Origin: Armatimonadota bacterium
GTDB lineage: Bacteria > Armatimonadota > Fimbriimonadia > Fimbriimonadales > Fimbriimonadaceae
Reading direction: 5' to 3'
NCBI GenBank assembly: GCA_018268395.1
Contig: JAFDWQ010000003.1
Span: forward strand, 469,238 to 533,237
Length of the DNA: 64,000 bases
Shown: one piece after another, positions 44,264 through 52,654 of the stretch
Position numbering within the stretch: the stretch's first letter is position 1
How the letters are laid out: every line of letters starts with the position of its first letter
Notes under the pieces: model-generated
Database searches by the model: none
Told to the model about the DNA's origin: nothing
Seen by the model: the letters and a program-made list of their open reading frames with translations, nothing else
Translations under genes and position numbers: made by a program

Positions 44264-45486
44264 GAAGGAAGCGCGGTAGCGCGTTCGTCATGGCGCTGAT
44301 GGTGATCGTGGCCGTAACGTCCATCCTGGCCCTGACCGCATCCCGCGAACGGGTGAACCTTAAGGCGACCGTGAACAGGCTCGAAGCGCGGCGCGCCCGA
44401 ATGGCGGCCGAGGCCGGTGTGCAAGCGGCCATGGCCGAACTGGCCAACCTCACATCGACGTCGACGGTCGACCGGCTCGGTACATGGTCGACCTTCGGGG
44501 ACGAGGGCCTCATGCAGTACGTCGTCAACGACGTGGCCTTCCGCGTCCAGATCATCGACGCGGCGTCCTTAGTCAACTTGAACCGGGCATCGGAAGCGCA
44601 GCTGCAGAACATGAACCTGACGACGGCCCAGATCGATTCCCTCCTCGACTGGCGGGAAGAGGGGGAGACGGCCCGGACCGAAGGGGCGAAGGACGAGTTC
44701 TATCAGAACCTTCCGCAGCCCTACTCGGCGGCCAAAGGCCGGCTCCACGACATCAAAGACGTGCTCCTGGTCAAAGATTGGGTCCCTTCGACCGTGTTCT
44801 CGATGGACAACACGACGAACACGGGCATCGTGACGGTGCCGCTGTACGAACTGTGCACCGTGGAAAGCGGTGCCCCGAACACGGACGGCTCTGGGACGCA
44901 ACGGCAGAACATCAACACAGTCCAGGTCCAGCAGCTTGTCCAGGCCGGCATCGGCCAGCAGGCCGCTGCCGCGATCATCGCCCGGCGCAACGGCCTTGGG
45001 ACGTTCACCTCGATCAATCAGGCTGTCAGTGCTCCCGGAGTGGACGTGAACGCTGCCGGGATCATCATGGACAGGTTCTGGACGGACGGATCGACCCGGA
45101 TCGAGGGCCAACTGAACCTGAACACGGCGTCCGAGGAGGCCATCATGACGTTGCCTGGCATGACCCAGGACGTCGCGTCCTCGATCGTTTCCCGCCAAGA
45201 CGCAGGCTTTCAGCAATTGAGTGAACTGGCGCAGATCCCTGGCGTCACCACACAGTTGTTGGGCCAGACTGCCGACCTCCTCTCGGTCGGTTCCGACACG
45301 TTTCTGATCCGAGTCCGGGCGACGGCAGGTTCGACGGTGACCTGCGTCGAAGCCGTGGTCAGGATGGAGGGGACGTCTCCGACCCTCGTAAAGATCAGTG
45401 AGACACCAGAGAAAGACATGCTTTCCGTTTGGACATGGTCGAACGACTCGATCAACGACACCGTATTGAGCGAGGTGCGGCCATGA
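44260..45486 (+). CDS. gspK: Minor pseudopilin GspK
   Basis: 408 aa, GTG start. N-terminal RKRGSAFVMALMVIVAVTSI lacks the usual Glu+5, as GspK does. The large domain contains DAASLVNLNRASEAQLQNM and helix-hairpin-helix-like segments LNLNTASEEAIMTLPGMTQD and QQLSELAQIPGVT, typical of the saposin-like GspK insertion. Caps the pseudopilus. Stop overlaps gspL (ATGA). Confidence 0.88.
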   Translation: MRRKRGSAFVMALMVIVAVTSILALTASRERVNLKATVNRLEARRARMAAEAGVQAAMAELANLTSTSTVDRLGTWSTFGDEGLMQYVVNDVAFRVQIIDAASLVNLNRASEAQLQNMNLTTAQIDSLLDWREEGETARTEGAKDEFYQNLPQPYSAAKGRLHDIKDVLLVKDWVPSTVFSMDNTTNTGIVTVPLYELCTVESGAPNTDGSGTQRQNINTVQVQQLVQAGIGQQAAAAIIARRNGLGTFTSINQAVSAPGVDVNAAGIIMDRFWTDGSTRIEGQLNLNTASEEAIMTLPGMTQDVASSIVSRQDAGFQQLSELAQIPGVTTQLLGQTADLLSVGSDTFLIRVRATAGSTVTCVEAVVRMEGTSPTLVKISETPEKDMLSVWTWSNDSINDTVLSEVRP

Positions 45487-46769
45487 GGCCCGGAGACGGC
45501 GTCACTTATCCCGTCCTCGAGTACGCGCGCGACACCGTGCGCCTTTACACGCCCTCCACGGGCCGGGTCGTTTCGGCACGAAGGCCGCACGAGGTGCTGG
45601 CCGAACTCGGGCCGAACCGGACGGTCGTCCTCGCCTTGTCGCGGCGCAGTTCGTTCGTACGGTCGACGCGGTTGCCCGACGTGGACAAGGGGGCCTTGTC
45701 CGCGATCCTGGGGCTTCAAGTCGGCCAACTGTTCCCGCTCGCGCCGTCGGACCTGGCGTTCGATGCGGCGCCCGCCGAGGACAAGAACACGGAAGGGCGA
45801 CTGGCCACGATCGCGGCCGTCAAGACCGAACTGCTGTCCGAGGCCCTGGCCGCCTTGAAGGAGGCGGGGATCGGGACGGCGGCGGTCCTTCCGGCCGCTT
45901 GGTCGTCGGCCAGGATCGCCCGTTCTGCCGGACTCTCCGACTGCGCCGTTGTCGGACACGGTCCGGAGGGATTGACCATCGACCTCGTCCAAGGCGGCGC
46001 GGTCGTCCAGTCCCGTACCGTTCCCGCTCAAGAGTCCGCGACGGCGGTCGCCTCCGAGGTCGCCCAGAGCTTGGAAGCGGCCCAAATGTCGGACGTCGAG
46101 GTTTTGTGCGCTCCGGGAGTGCCCTATCCGGGCGGCCGGAAATGGGACGATGAGCCTTTGGCGGCCCTGTCCAACGGGCCGTTCGAGCTCTTCCTTGAAC
46201 TGCCCGAAGCCAAATTGGCCAAGGCCAAAAAGGAAGAGCACAAGCGAAAGAACCTGGCCCTCCTCCTGTGGGTCGCGGCCCTAGGGGTCGGGGCCGTGGT
46301 GTACGACATCCGGAGCAGCGAGGCGGAGACGGTGAAGAAGGCGGACAAGAAGTGGGCCGGGCGCCTCAAGACGATCCGTTCGGACAATTCGCTCGCTCAG
46401 TCCCGCGCGACCGAACTGCGGTCGGTGAAGGGCGTGGTGGACGTCGCGTTCGCACCGAAACAGCCGCTGTCCGACGTTACGACGGTCCTCTCGAACCTTT
46501 CGCCGCCTAGCCTTTGGCTGACGGGCGTCTCGGTCGAACGTGGGAAACGGGCCACGGTGAGAGGGACGGCGACCAACGGGCAGGCCGTCTCGGCCTACTT
46601 GACGTCGCTGGGCAGGCAATCACGGTTGAGGGACATTAAGCTCGTATTCGCGAACAATGCGCTGATCGAAAAGACACCGGTCGTCAACTTCTCGGTCTCG
46701 ATGCACGTCGTCGGCAATTTTCCGCTTCCCGAAAAGGCGGCAGGAGGGGCGGTTGCGCGGCGTTCGTGA
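45483..46769 (+). CDS. gspL: GspL/PilN-like secretion platform protein
   Basis: 428 aa from ATG 45483, overlapping the gspK stop; the frame is open 54 bases further upstream. An actin-like cytoplasmic part (~1-255: YPVLEYARDTVRLYTPSTG, VVGHGPEGLTIDLVQGG) is followed by a membrane helix (~260-280, NLALLLWVAALGVGAVVY) and a periplasmic PilN-type domain (LSNLSPPSLWLTGVSVERG). Links GspE to the inner-membrane complex. Sequence is diverged from proteobacterial GspL. Confidence 0.75.
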   Translation: MRPGDGVTYPVLEYARDTVRLYTPSTGRVVSARRPHEVLAELGPNRTVVLALSRRSSFVRSTRLPDVDKGALSAILGLQVGQLFPLAPSDLAFDAAPAEDKNTEGRLATIAAVKTELLSEALAALKEAGIGTAAVLPAAWSSARIARSAGLSDCAVVGHGPEGLTIDLVQGGAVVQSRTVPAQESATAVASEVAQSLEAAQMSDVEVLCAPGVPYPGGRKWDDEPLAALSNGPFELFLELPEAKLAKAKKEEHKRKNLALLLWVAALGVGAVVYDIRSSEAETVKKADKKWAGRLKTIRSDNSLAQSRATELRSVKGVVDVAFAPKQPLSDVTTVLSNLSPPSLWLTGVSVERGKRATVRGTATNGQAVSAYLTSLGRQSRLRDIKLVFANNALIEKTPVVNFSVSMHVVGNFPLPEKAAGGAVARRS

Positions 46770-47292
46770 CCCTTGGCAGACGGCCGGGATCGCGGCGATG
46801 GTGCTGACGGTCGGCCTCTTGGCGTTCCACCTTCTGGCTCCCATGCCGAGCGCGGCTCAGACGACCAAGCGGCATCGGGCCGAAGAGATCAAAACGGAAG
46901 CCGAGACCAAGTCCCTTCGAGAGGAAGTGGCCCGGATCAAGACCGAGATCGCCCCGAACCTGTGGGACGTTCCCGTCGACGAACTGGGCGCGGCGGTGAT
47001 GGGGGTCGTCGACAAGGCCGTCGCCGGAAAGGCCTTAAAAATCCAGGGATTTCGGCCCCAGAAGCCGATAACGGTCTCAGGGGTCACGAGGTTTCCGTAC
47101 CTCGTGGTCCTACAAGGCCCGTTCCAGCAGGTCGTAGGGTTTGTTAGGGATATTGAAACAACAGGAACGAAACTGGCCGTGAGCGGAGTACAAATGTCTG
47201 GGGCGGACGGAGCCACGGACACAGTTACGGCGACGATCGGGATCGTCGCGCTGAAGACCGAGGGAGGAAACAACGAACGTGAAACAAACTAA
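46753..47292 (+). CDS. gspM: GspM/PilO-like secretion platform protein
   Basis: 179 aa, TTG start inside the gspL end. One N-terminal membrane helix (AGIAAMVLTVGLLAFHLLA), a coiled coil (HRAEEIKTEAETKSLREEVARIKTEI) and a ferredoxin-like periplasmic domain (FPYLVVLQGPFQQVVGFVRDIE). This is the layout of PilO/GspM. Identification rests on architecture and position. Confidence 0.7.
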   Translation: MRGVRDPWQTAGIAAMVLTVGLLAFHLLAPMPSAAQTTKRHRAEEIKTEAETKSLREEVARIKTEIAPNLWDVPVDELGAAVMGVVDKAVAGKALKIQGFRPQKPITVSGVTRFPYLVVLQGPFQQVVGFVRDIETTGTKLAVSGVQMSGADGATDTVTATIGIVALKTEGGNNERETN

Positions 47293-47989
47293 GCCGTTTT
47301 TCGCCCGGCCGCTCACATGGGTCGCGCTGGCGGCCTTGGGCATCGCCGGCTACGTCATGACCGAGCCGGAACAGTCCAAGGCGCCAAAGACGACGTCCTC
47401 CCGGCCCAAAAAGAAGTCCACGACCGCCGCTAAGGAGGAAGTGTTCACGAAGGAGGACACGACGGCCACGTTTTCTCCGGTCAAAGACCAGGTCAAGAAC
47501 TCCTTCCGGCCCATCGTGGCGAAGTCGGGCCGCTTCGGAGGAGCCGACGGGATGGCGAACGTGCTTCCAGGAGACTTTACGGGCGGCGACGGAAGCTGGG
47601 TCTACACGGGGTCCGTGGAAACGGACGGCGTGATGATGGCCCTGATCGAGAACCGTGCGACCGGAGACGCCGTGTACTTGAAGCGCGGCGAACGTTGGAA
47701 GAGCTCGTACGTCGTCGACATTACGGAAGATTCGGTCGTCATGCGGGGCCCTTCGGGCGAAAAAGCCCTTGGCCTCGTCGACGCCCCCGCCTCGATCGCC
47801 AGAACCGGCGGGGGTGGGCGAGCGTCTACACCGGTAGCGCCCATGAACGTGGACGTCCCGCGCAATTTCAGAGGCCCGATCGGGAACGGTGGAGGCAACG
47901 CGATGCCGAACGGCCTGAGCGTCGTGCCTGAAGCCGCGCCGGCCGGCCAAGTCCCGCAAGAAATCGTGTTCCCAGGAGACAACGAATGA
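47279..47989 (+). CDS. GspC/PilP-like protein coupling platform and secretin
   Basis: 236 aa, GTG start. A single N-terminal membrane helix (PLTWVALAALGIAGYVMT), a Lys/Thr-rich linker, then a small beta domain: GSVETDGVMMALIENRATGDAVYLKRG and SYVVDITEDSVVMRGPSGEKAL. This HR-like pattern matches the homology region of GspC/PilP that contacts the secretin N0 domain. The C-terminus is Gly/Pro-rich. It precedes gspD with an ATGA overlap. Confidence 0.65.
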   Translation: MKQTKPFFARPLTWVALAALGIAGYVMTEPEQSKAPKTTSSRPKKKSTTAAKEEVFTKEDTTATFSPVKDQVKNSFRPIVAKSGRFGGADGMANVLPGDFTGGDGSWVYTGSVETDGVMMALIENRATGDAVYLKRGERWKSSYVVDITEDSVVMRGPSGEKALGLVDAPASIARTGGGGRASTPVAPMNVDVPRNFRGPIGNGGGNAMPNGLSVVPEAAPAGQVPQEIVFPGDNE

Positions 47990-50379
47990 AACGCACACTG
48001 GCCCTTTTGGCGTTGCTGACCCTTCAGCCCGCCGTCCTCTTCGCGCAGGACTTCGACTCTGGGGACTCCGCCAAGCCATGGGACAGCTTGAAGCTGCCGA
48101 AAAAGTCCGTCAAGCTGGACTTTAAGGGGGCGAGCGTCGACGCCGTCATCCAGTACTTTTCCAAGGCGTCCGGGATCACGATCATCAAGGATCCTTCGTT
48201 GACGCAACCGTTGACGCTCTCGACGGCTAACGCGGTGCCGCTCAACGAAGCGTTCTCGATCTTGAACACCGCCCTTGGTCTCCGGAACTATGAGATCAAG
48301 AAGGACGGCAAGGTCCTCGTCGTCAAAGCGAAGCCTCAGAACAACCGGGGCGGGCGCGACATGACGGGAGGGGCGTCGTTCGACCCGTCGATGCTGGCGG
48401 GCGCAGGGCAGGATCAGAGCGTCCTCAAGGTCTACCGCGTCAACTTCGCGAACGCCTCGACCGTGGCGCGGGTCGTGAACGACGTCTTCGCCGGCACCGG
48501 CGGCGGCGGCCCCCAGTTCACGATGGCCCCAGGGGGCGCATTCGGGAACCGGGGCGGACGGACGCAGGGCCGAGGGTTCTCGTTCGGCGGCTTCGGCCAG
48601 CAGCAAACCATCCGGGCGTCTTCGGACGACTACTCCAACACCGTGATCGTGAACGCGCCGAGCAAGAACCAAAGGCAGGTCGAAGACCTGATCAAAGAGA
48701 TCGACACGCCGGCCGAAGAAGCCCAGAAGCCCAAGGTCTACCGGCTCGAGTTTGCGACGTCGGACGAACTTCAGCCTGTCATCAACAACGTTCTCGTCGC
48801 CAACGCTCCGCGAGGTAAGGGCGGCTCGACCTCCAACACCCCGGTGGACCGGCAGTTCTCCGGATTCCCGTTCGGCGGGCTGTTCGGCAACAGGCAGAAC
48901 TCGAACAATTCGGCGGTCGTGTCCGAACCAAGGACGAACTCGCTCATCGTCACGACCACCGAAGGCAACCACGAACTGGTCACCAAGGTGTTGAAAGACC
49001 TTGATACCGAGATCAAGATCCAGTCCACGACGTTCGTCCTGCCGCTCGACAACGCGCGAGCCGACCAGGTCGCGCAACTGATGCAACAAGCCTTCGGCAC
49101 GCGGACGGGCGCCAACGGGCGGTCGAACAACACGGGCCGGACGAGCACTCAAAACGGGACGCAGAACCGGAACAACCGCAACAACAACGGCGGTAACCGG
49201 CTCGGAAACGGCAACCAATTGGGCGGGAACGTCGGCAACGAAGACACGTTGGCGCTGGAGGTCGGCGAGGACGGACAACTCCGGACGAGCATCGACGTCA
49301 ACAGTGAACTGATGGCCCAGTTTTTCGGCGGTCAGTTCGGTGGAGGCGGCCAGAACAACCAGAACCGGACGAACCAGAACACGGGTCAGACCGTGGGACG
49401 TGACGCCCAGGGACGGGTCGTTCCGGTCCAAGACTTGACGAATCAGGTCACGGTCATCCCCGATCAGAACACGAACAGCCTGATCATCGTCACGACCCCC
49501 GGCAACGCCGACCTGATCCGGAACATCGTCGCCCAGCTCGACCGCATCCCCGAGCAGGTCATGATCGAAACGATCATCGTCGAAGCGACCCTCGGATCGG
49601 AAGACAAACTCGGCGTCGAATGGAAGTTCGCACAGACGCCGGCGTTCGGGAACCCGGGGACGGGCGGTACGGCCGAAGGGAACTTCGGGCTCCAGACGGC
49701 GAACGGCCAAGGCTTCAGGTACACCCTGACAGGCGGGAACCTGACAGGCTTCATCAACGCGCTGAAGACGGACACGAAGTTCCAAGTGCTCTCAACGCCG
49801 AAGATCTTTACCAGCAACAACGTCGAAGCCGAGATCAACATCAGCCAGCGCGTCCCTTACGTGACGAGCCAACGGACGGACGTGAACGGCAACATCACAT
49901 ACACGTACGATTTCGAGGACGTCGGCATCGTGCTGACCGTGACCCCCAGGATCACGGCCAACGGCTACGTGACCATGGACGTGCTCCAGACCGCGAACGA
50001 CCTTCAGGGCTTCACGAGCTTCAACGCACCGATCGTCAACCAGCGTCAGGCGGAGACGACGGTCGCGGTGAAGGACGGCGAGACGATCATCCTCGGCGGC
50101 ATCATCCGCAACACGGTGACGTCCACGGTCAAAAAGATCCCTCTGCTGGGCGACATCCCGATCCTCGGCAACATCTTCCGGTCGACCGACCGGAGCAAGA
50201 ACAGAACAGAATTGCTCGTCTTCCTTAGCCCGCGCGTCGTCCGAAACCCGGACGATGCCGCCAAGCTGAGGAAGAACGAACAAGAAAAGCTCTCCAAGTC
50301 CACCCAAGGCGACCTCAAAAAGGTCATCGACGATGGCAAGGGTAAAAAGGGCGGCGACTCCAGTTCCGGAGACAGGTGA
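47986..50379 (+). CDS. gspD: Type II secretion outer-membrane secretin GspD
   Basis: 797 aa. Signal peptide 1-22 (LALLALLTLQPAVLFA). N0 domain at ~35-110 (VKLDFKGASVDAVIQYFSKA), then N1-N3 repeats separated by Gly/Asn-rich inserts (~175-205, ~285-310, ~370-415), which are longer than in model secretins. The secretin domain (~510-750) has EIPEQVMIETIIVEATLG-like and VPYVTSQRTDVNG blocks and ends with KDGETIILGGIIRNT and KIPLLGDIPILGNIFRS. Forms the outer-membrane pore. Confidence 0.95.
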   Translation: MKRTLALLALLTLQPAVLFAQDFDSGDSAKPWDSLKLPKKSVKLDFKGASVDAVIQYFSKASGITIIKDPSLTQPLTLSTANAVPLNEAFSILNTALGLRNYEIKKDGKVLVVKAKPQNNRGGRDMTGGASFDPSMLAGAGQDQSVLKVYRVNFANASTVARVVNDVFAGTGGGGPQFTMAPGGAFGNRGGRTQGRGFSFGGFGQQQTIRASSDDYSNTVIVNAPSKNQRQVEDLIKEIDTPAEEAQKPKVYRLEFATSDELQPVINNVLVANAPRGKGGSTSNTPVDRQFSGFPFGGLFGNRQNSNNSAVVSEPRTNSLIVTTTEGNHELVTKVLKDLDTEIKIQSTTFVLPLDNARADQVAQLMQQAFGTRTGANGRSNNTGRTSTQNGTQNRNNRNNNGGNRLGNGNQLGGNVGNEDTLALEVGEDGQLRTSIDVNSELMAQFFGGQFGGGGQNNQNRTNQNTGQTVGRDAQGRVVPVQDLTNQVTVIPDQNTNSLIIVTTPGNADLIRNIVAQLDRIPEQVMIETIIVEATLGSEDKLGVEWKFAQTPAFGNPGTGGTAEGNFGLQTANGQGFRYTLTGGNLTGFINALKTDTKFQVLSTPKIFTSNNVEAEINISQRVPYVTSQRTDVNGNITYTYDFEDVGIVLTVTPRITANGYVTMDVLQTANDLQGFTSFNAPIVNQRQAETTVAVKDGETIILGGIIRNTVTSTVKKIPLLGDIPILGNIFRSTDRSKNRTELLVFLSPRVVRNPDDAAKLRKNEQEKLSKSTQGDLKKVIDDGKGKKGGDSSSGDR

Positions 50380-51050
50380 ACATGAACAAGATCATTCGAA
50401 CCCTTGCGGTCGCAGCCATGATCGGCGCGGCTGCTCTCTCGATGGCGCAGGGCGGCGGTGGCCGCGGAATGCGAATGGGCGGCCCCGGTGGCGGCGGCCC
50501 GACGATGCTGTTGATGCGCGAAGACGTCCAGAAGGAGATCAAGCTCACGAGCGAGCAGAAGTCCAAGCTGGACGAGATGCGTCAAGCCATGCAGGAAAAG
50601 ATGCGCGAGATGTTCCAGAACGGCGGTGGCGGCGGTGACCGTGAAGCCATGATGGCCGAGATGCAGAAGATGCGGGCCGAGTCGGACAAGCAGACCAATG
50701 CGGTCCTGACCGCCGACCAGCAGAAGCGGCTCAAGGAACTCTGGATCCAACGCGAAGGCGCCCGTTCGATCACGAACGCGGACGTGCAGAAAGACCTCAA
50801 CATGACCGACGACCAGAAGGCGAAGGTCAAAGAGATCATGGCGGCTCAGGCTGAAGCCCAGCAGGGCCTCATGGAAAAAATGCGCAACCAAGAAATCGAC
50901 CGTGATGAGATGCGCACGATCATGACGAAGAACCAGGAAACCTTGAAGGAAAAGCTGAACGGCGTCCTCACCGACGAACAGAAGGCCCAACTCAAGAAGA
51001 TGGAAGGCGCCCCCTTCAAGTTCGAAGAGGGTAACGGCGGCATCGGCTAA
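50376..51050 (+). CDS. Spy/CpxP-like periplasmic protein
   Basis: 224 aa from GTG 50376 overlapping the gspD stop; ATG 50382 is the alternative. Signal peptide (TLAVAAMIGAAALSMA), then a Gly-rich stretch and Met-rich helices with three LTxxQ-type motifs: LTSEQKSKLDEM, LTADQQKRLKEL, MTDDQKAKVKEI, and LTDEQKAQLKKM near the end. Spy-type proteins are cradle-shaped periplasmic chaperones. As last gene of the secretion operon it may help cargo or pseudopilins. Confidence 0.75.
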   Translation: MNMNKIIRTLAVAAMIGAAALSMAQGGGGRGMRMGGPGGGGPTMLLMREDVQKEIKLTSEQKSKLDEMRQAMQEKMREMFQNGGGGGDREAMMAEMQKMRAESDKQTNAVLTADQQKRLKELWIQREGARSITNADVQKDLNMTDDQKAKVKEIMAAQAEAQQGLMEKMRNQEIDRDEMRTIMTKNQETLKEKLNGVLTDEQKAQLKKMEGAPFKFEEGNGGIG

Positions 51051-51072
51051 AGCCGGACGACCGTCGAACGGC

Positions 51073-51103
51073 AGGGCCGGATCACAATGATCCGGCCCTT
51101 TTT
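51073..51103 (+). terminator. Rho-independent terminator of the gsp operon
   Basis: A perfect 11-bp stem GGGCCGGATCA / TGATCCGGCCC with a CAA loop, followed by TTTTT at 51099-51103. Lies 23 bp after the Spy-like gene. Confidence 0.92.
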
Positions 51104-51241
51104 ATGCCTCAAGTGATCGAATTGCCGGTTTTGTCGCAAAGGGCGAACGTGCCTGCGCCGGACGGCGCACCTGGAGTAATCTAACGAACGTTCACGCGAA
51201 CGATTGGTTCGCATGACGATTCTCGTTTCAGGGACTGTTCT

Positions 51242-52600
51242 ATGAAGATTCGTAACGTCGCGCGCCGCGCCCTGGCCCCCGTGATGTGGGGCGTCTTCGC
51301 CTCCCTGCCCGCTCCGGCACTGTCACAGTCCGTCGGCGGCCAACCGCTGGTCCCTTACATTTTTACGTTCCCCTATCAAGACCAGTTTCTTAACGGACAG
51401 TTGCAGGACATGACGCACGCCTATCCTTACTGTGGCGTCAGGATCTTGGCGAAGGGCGACTATCACGTTCCGTCCTGGTCGATGCTCGTGCCTTTCCTGA
51501 CCGGCGTCTCAGCGTTCACCGATCCGGACCATCCGAACCTCGACCCGATCGTGGCCGTCGGCGCGTACAACCTCGGGAACACGGCGGGCCTTAAGCTGAT
51601 GGCCAATGAGCCGACGGCAGGCGTCGTCCTTGAGACCAACTACCTCGTACCGCCGACCTATTACCGCCAAATGGAGTGGTACTTGTCGTTCCGGACGACC
51701 CAAGGCAATCCTGGACAGGAATACAGGCCGATCAACATCAACTACGCACCGGACTTCGGTCAAGTCACGGGATCGTCGATCAGCGCCGCATCGCAACCAT
51801 GGGGAGCGAACTTCGAGTTCGTCGCTCCGGTCGGTGGGATCGCAGGGACGAGGTTTGCCCAGATCGGCTGGAGCGGCTCCGGCGGGGGCGCCATCAACGG
51901 GTTCCAGCACTCGGGCAACTCCACCGAGAACACCCTCATCGACATCCAAGCGCAAGGCGCCCAAAACTCTGTGATCCAAATCGGGTCACGGGGGATCACA
52001 GGCGTCGGGAGGTGGGCCACGCTCAGTCCCATGCAGTGCGCCATGAGCGTCGCGACGGCCAGCGATTTCCTCCGGCTCTACGACACGGGTTCGAACGGTG
52101 GAGGGGCCGTTTCGATCAACTCTTCGAACGCGGGCAACATGGCGGGAATCGTGGTCAGTAGCAGTTCCACGAACCGGCCCAGCATCGTAGGCAAAGGGAT
52201 CGCCGGGCAGGCGGCGCCCTTATTGCGGCTCGTCGATTCGTCGAACGCAGACCCGTCCACGAACAAGGGCGAGGTCTTTTCGGTCGACACCAACGGGAAC
52301 ATGCGGATCAAGGTCGGGACCGTGAACGCAGGGACCGGCCAAGGATCGGTCACGTTGACGAGCCCGTTCTCAGACATCCTCGGGGCGAACGGCACGAAAG
52401 GTGTGACCCTCCCGGTCGCGTCGTCCGGACTGGTCGTCCGTGGGTACGCGGACGGGAACAGCGCCGTTGTCCTTTGGCCCGCAAGCGGAGGCTCCATCAA
52501 CGGCGGACCGGCCAACGGCGCGATTTCGATCCCGGCCCACAAAGTGTTCACGGCGACAGCTCTCGATGGGAGCCGCTGGGCCGTCCAGGTCGGATCCTAG
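51242..52600 (+). CDS. Secreted protein of unknown function
   Basis: 452 aa, ATG start. Signal peptide 1-29 (ALAPVMWGVFASLPAPALSQ). The mature part is Gly/Ser/Asn-rich and beta-structured, with NSVIQIGSRGITGVGRW, GGAVSINSSNAGNMAGIVV and a C-terminal sandwich (GVTLPVASSGLVVRGYADG, HKVFTATALDGSRWAVQV), resembling surface or tail-fibre-like beta solenoids in composition only. It stands between two operons with its own upstream region (51104-51241) and could be a cargo of the adjacent secretion system (inference). Confidence 0.6.
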   Translation: MKIRNVARRALAPVMWGVFASLPAPALSQSVGGQPLVPYIFTFPYQDQFLNGQLQDMTHAYPYCGVRILAKGDYHVPSWSMLVPFLTGVSAFTDPDHPNLDPIVAVGAYNLGNTAGLKLMANEPTAGVVLETNYLVPPTYYRQMEWYLSFRTTQGNPGQEYRPININYAPDFGQVTGSSISAASQPWGANFEFVAPVGGIAGTRFAQIGWSGSGGGAINGFQHSGNSTENTLIDIQAQGAQNSVIQIGSRGITGVGRWATLSPMQCAMSVATASDFLRLYDTGSNGGGAVSINSSNAGNMAGIVVSSSSTNRPSIVGKGIAGQAAPLLRLVDSSNADPSTNKGEVFSVDTNGNMRIKVGTVNAGTGQGSVTLTSPFSDILGANGTKGVTLPVASSGLVVRGYADGNSAVVLWPASGGSINGGPANGAISIPAHKVFTATALDGSRWAVQVGS

Positions 52601-52654
52601 TCCTCCAGATTGGGGCCGTCGCCTCTGGCGGCCCCGATCCTTCAAACTGATTTC

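Noticed and set aside
47602-49785. 727-codon minus-strand frame opposite gspD
   Set aside because: Antisense shadow of the high-GC secretin gene, which has unmistakable domain motifs.
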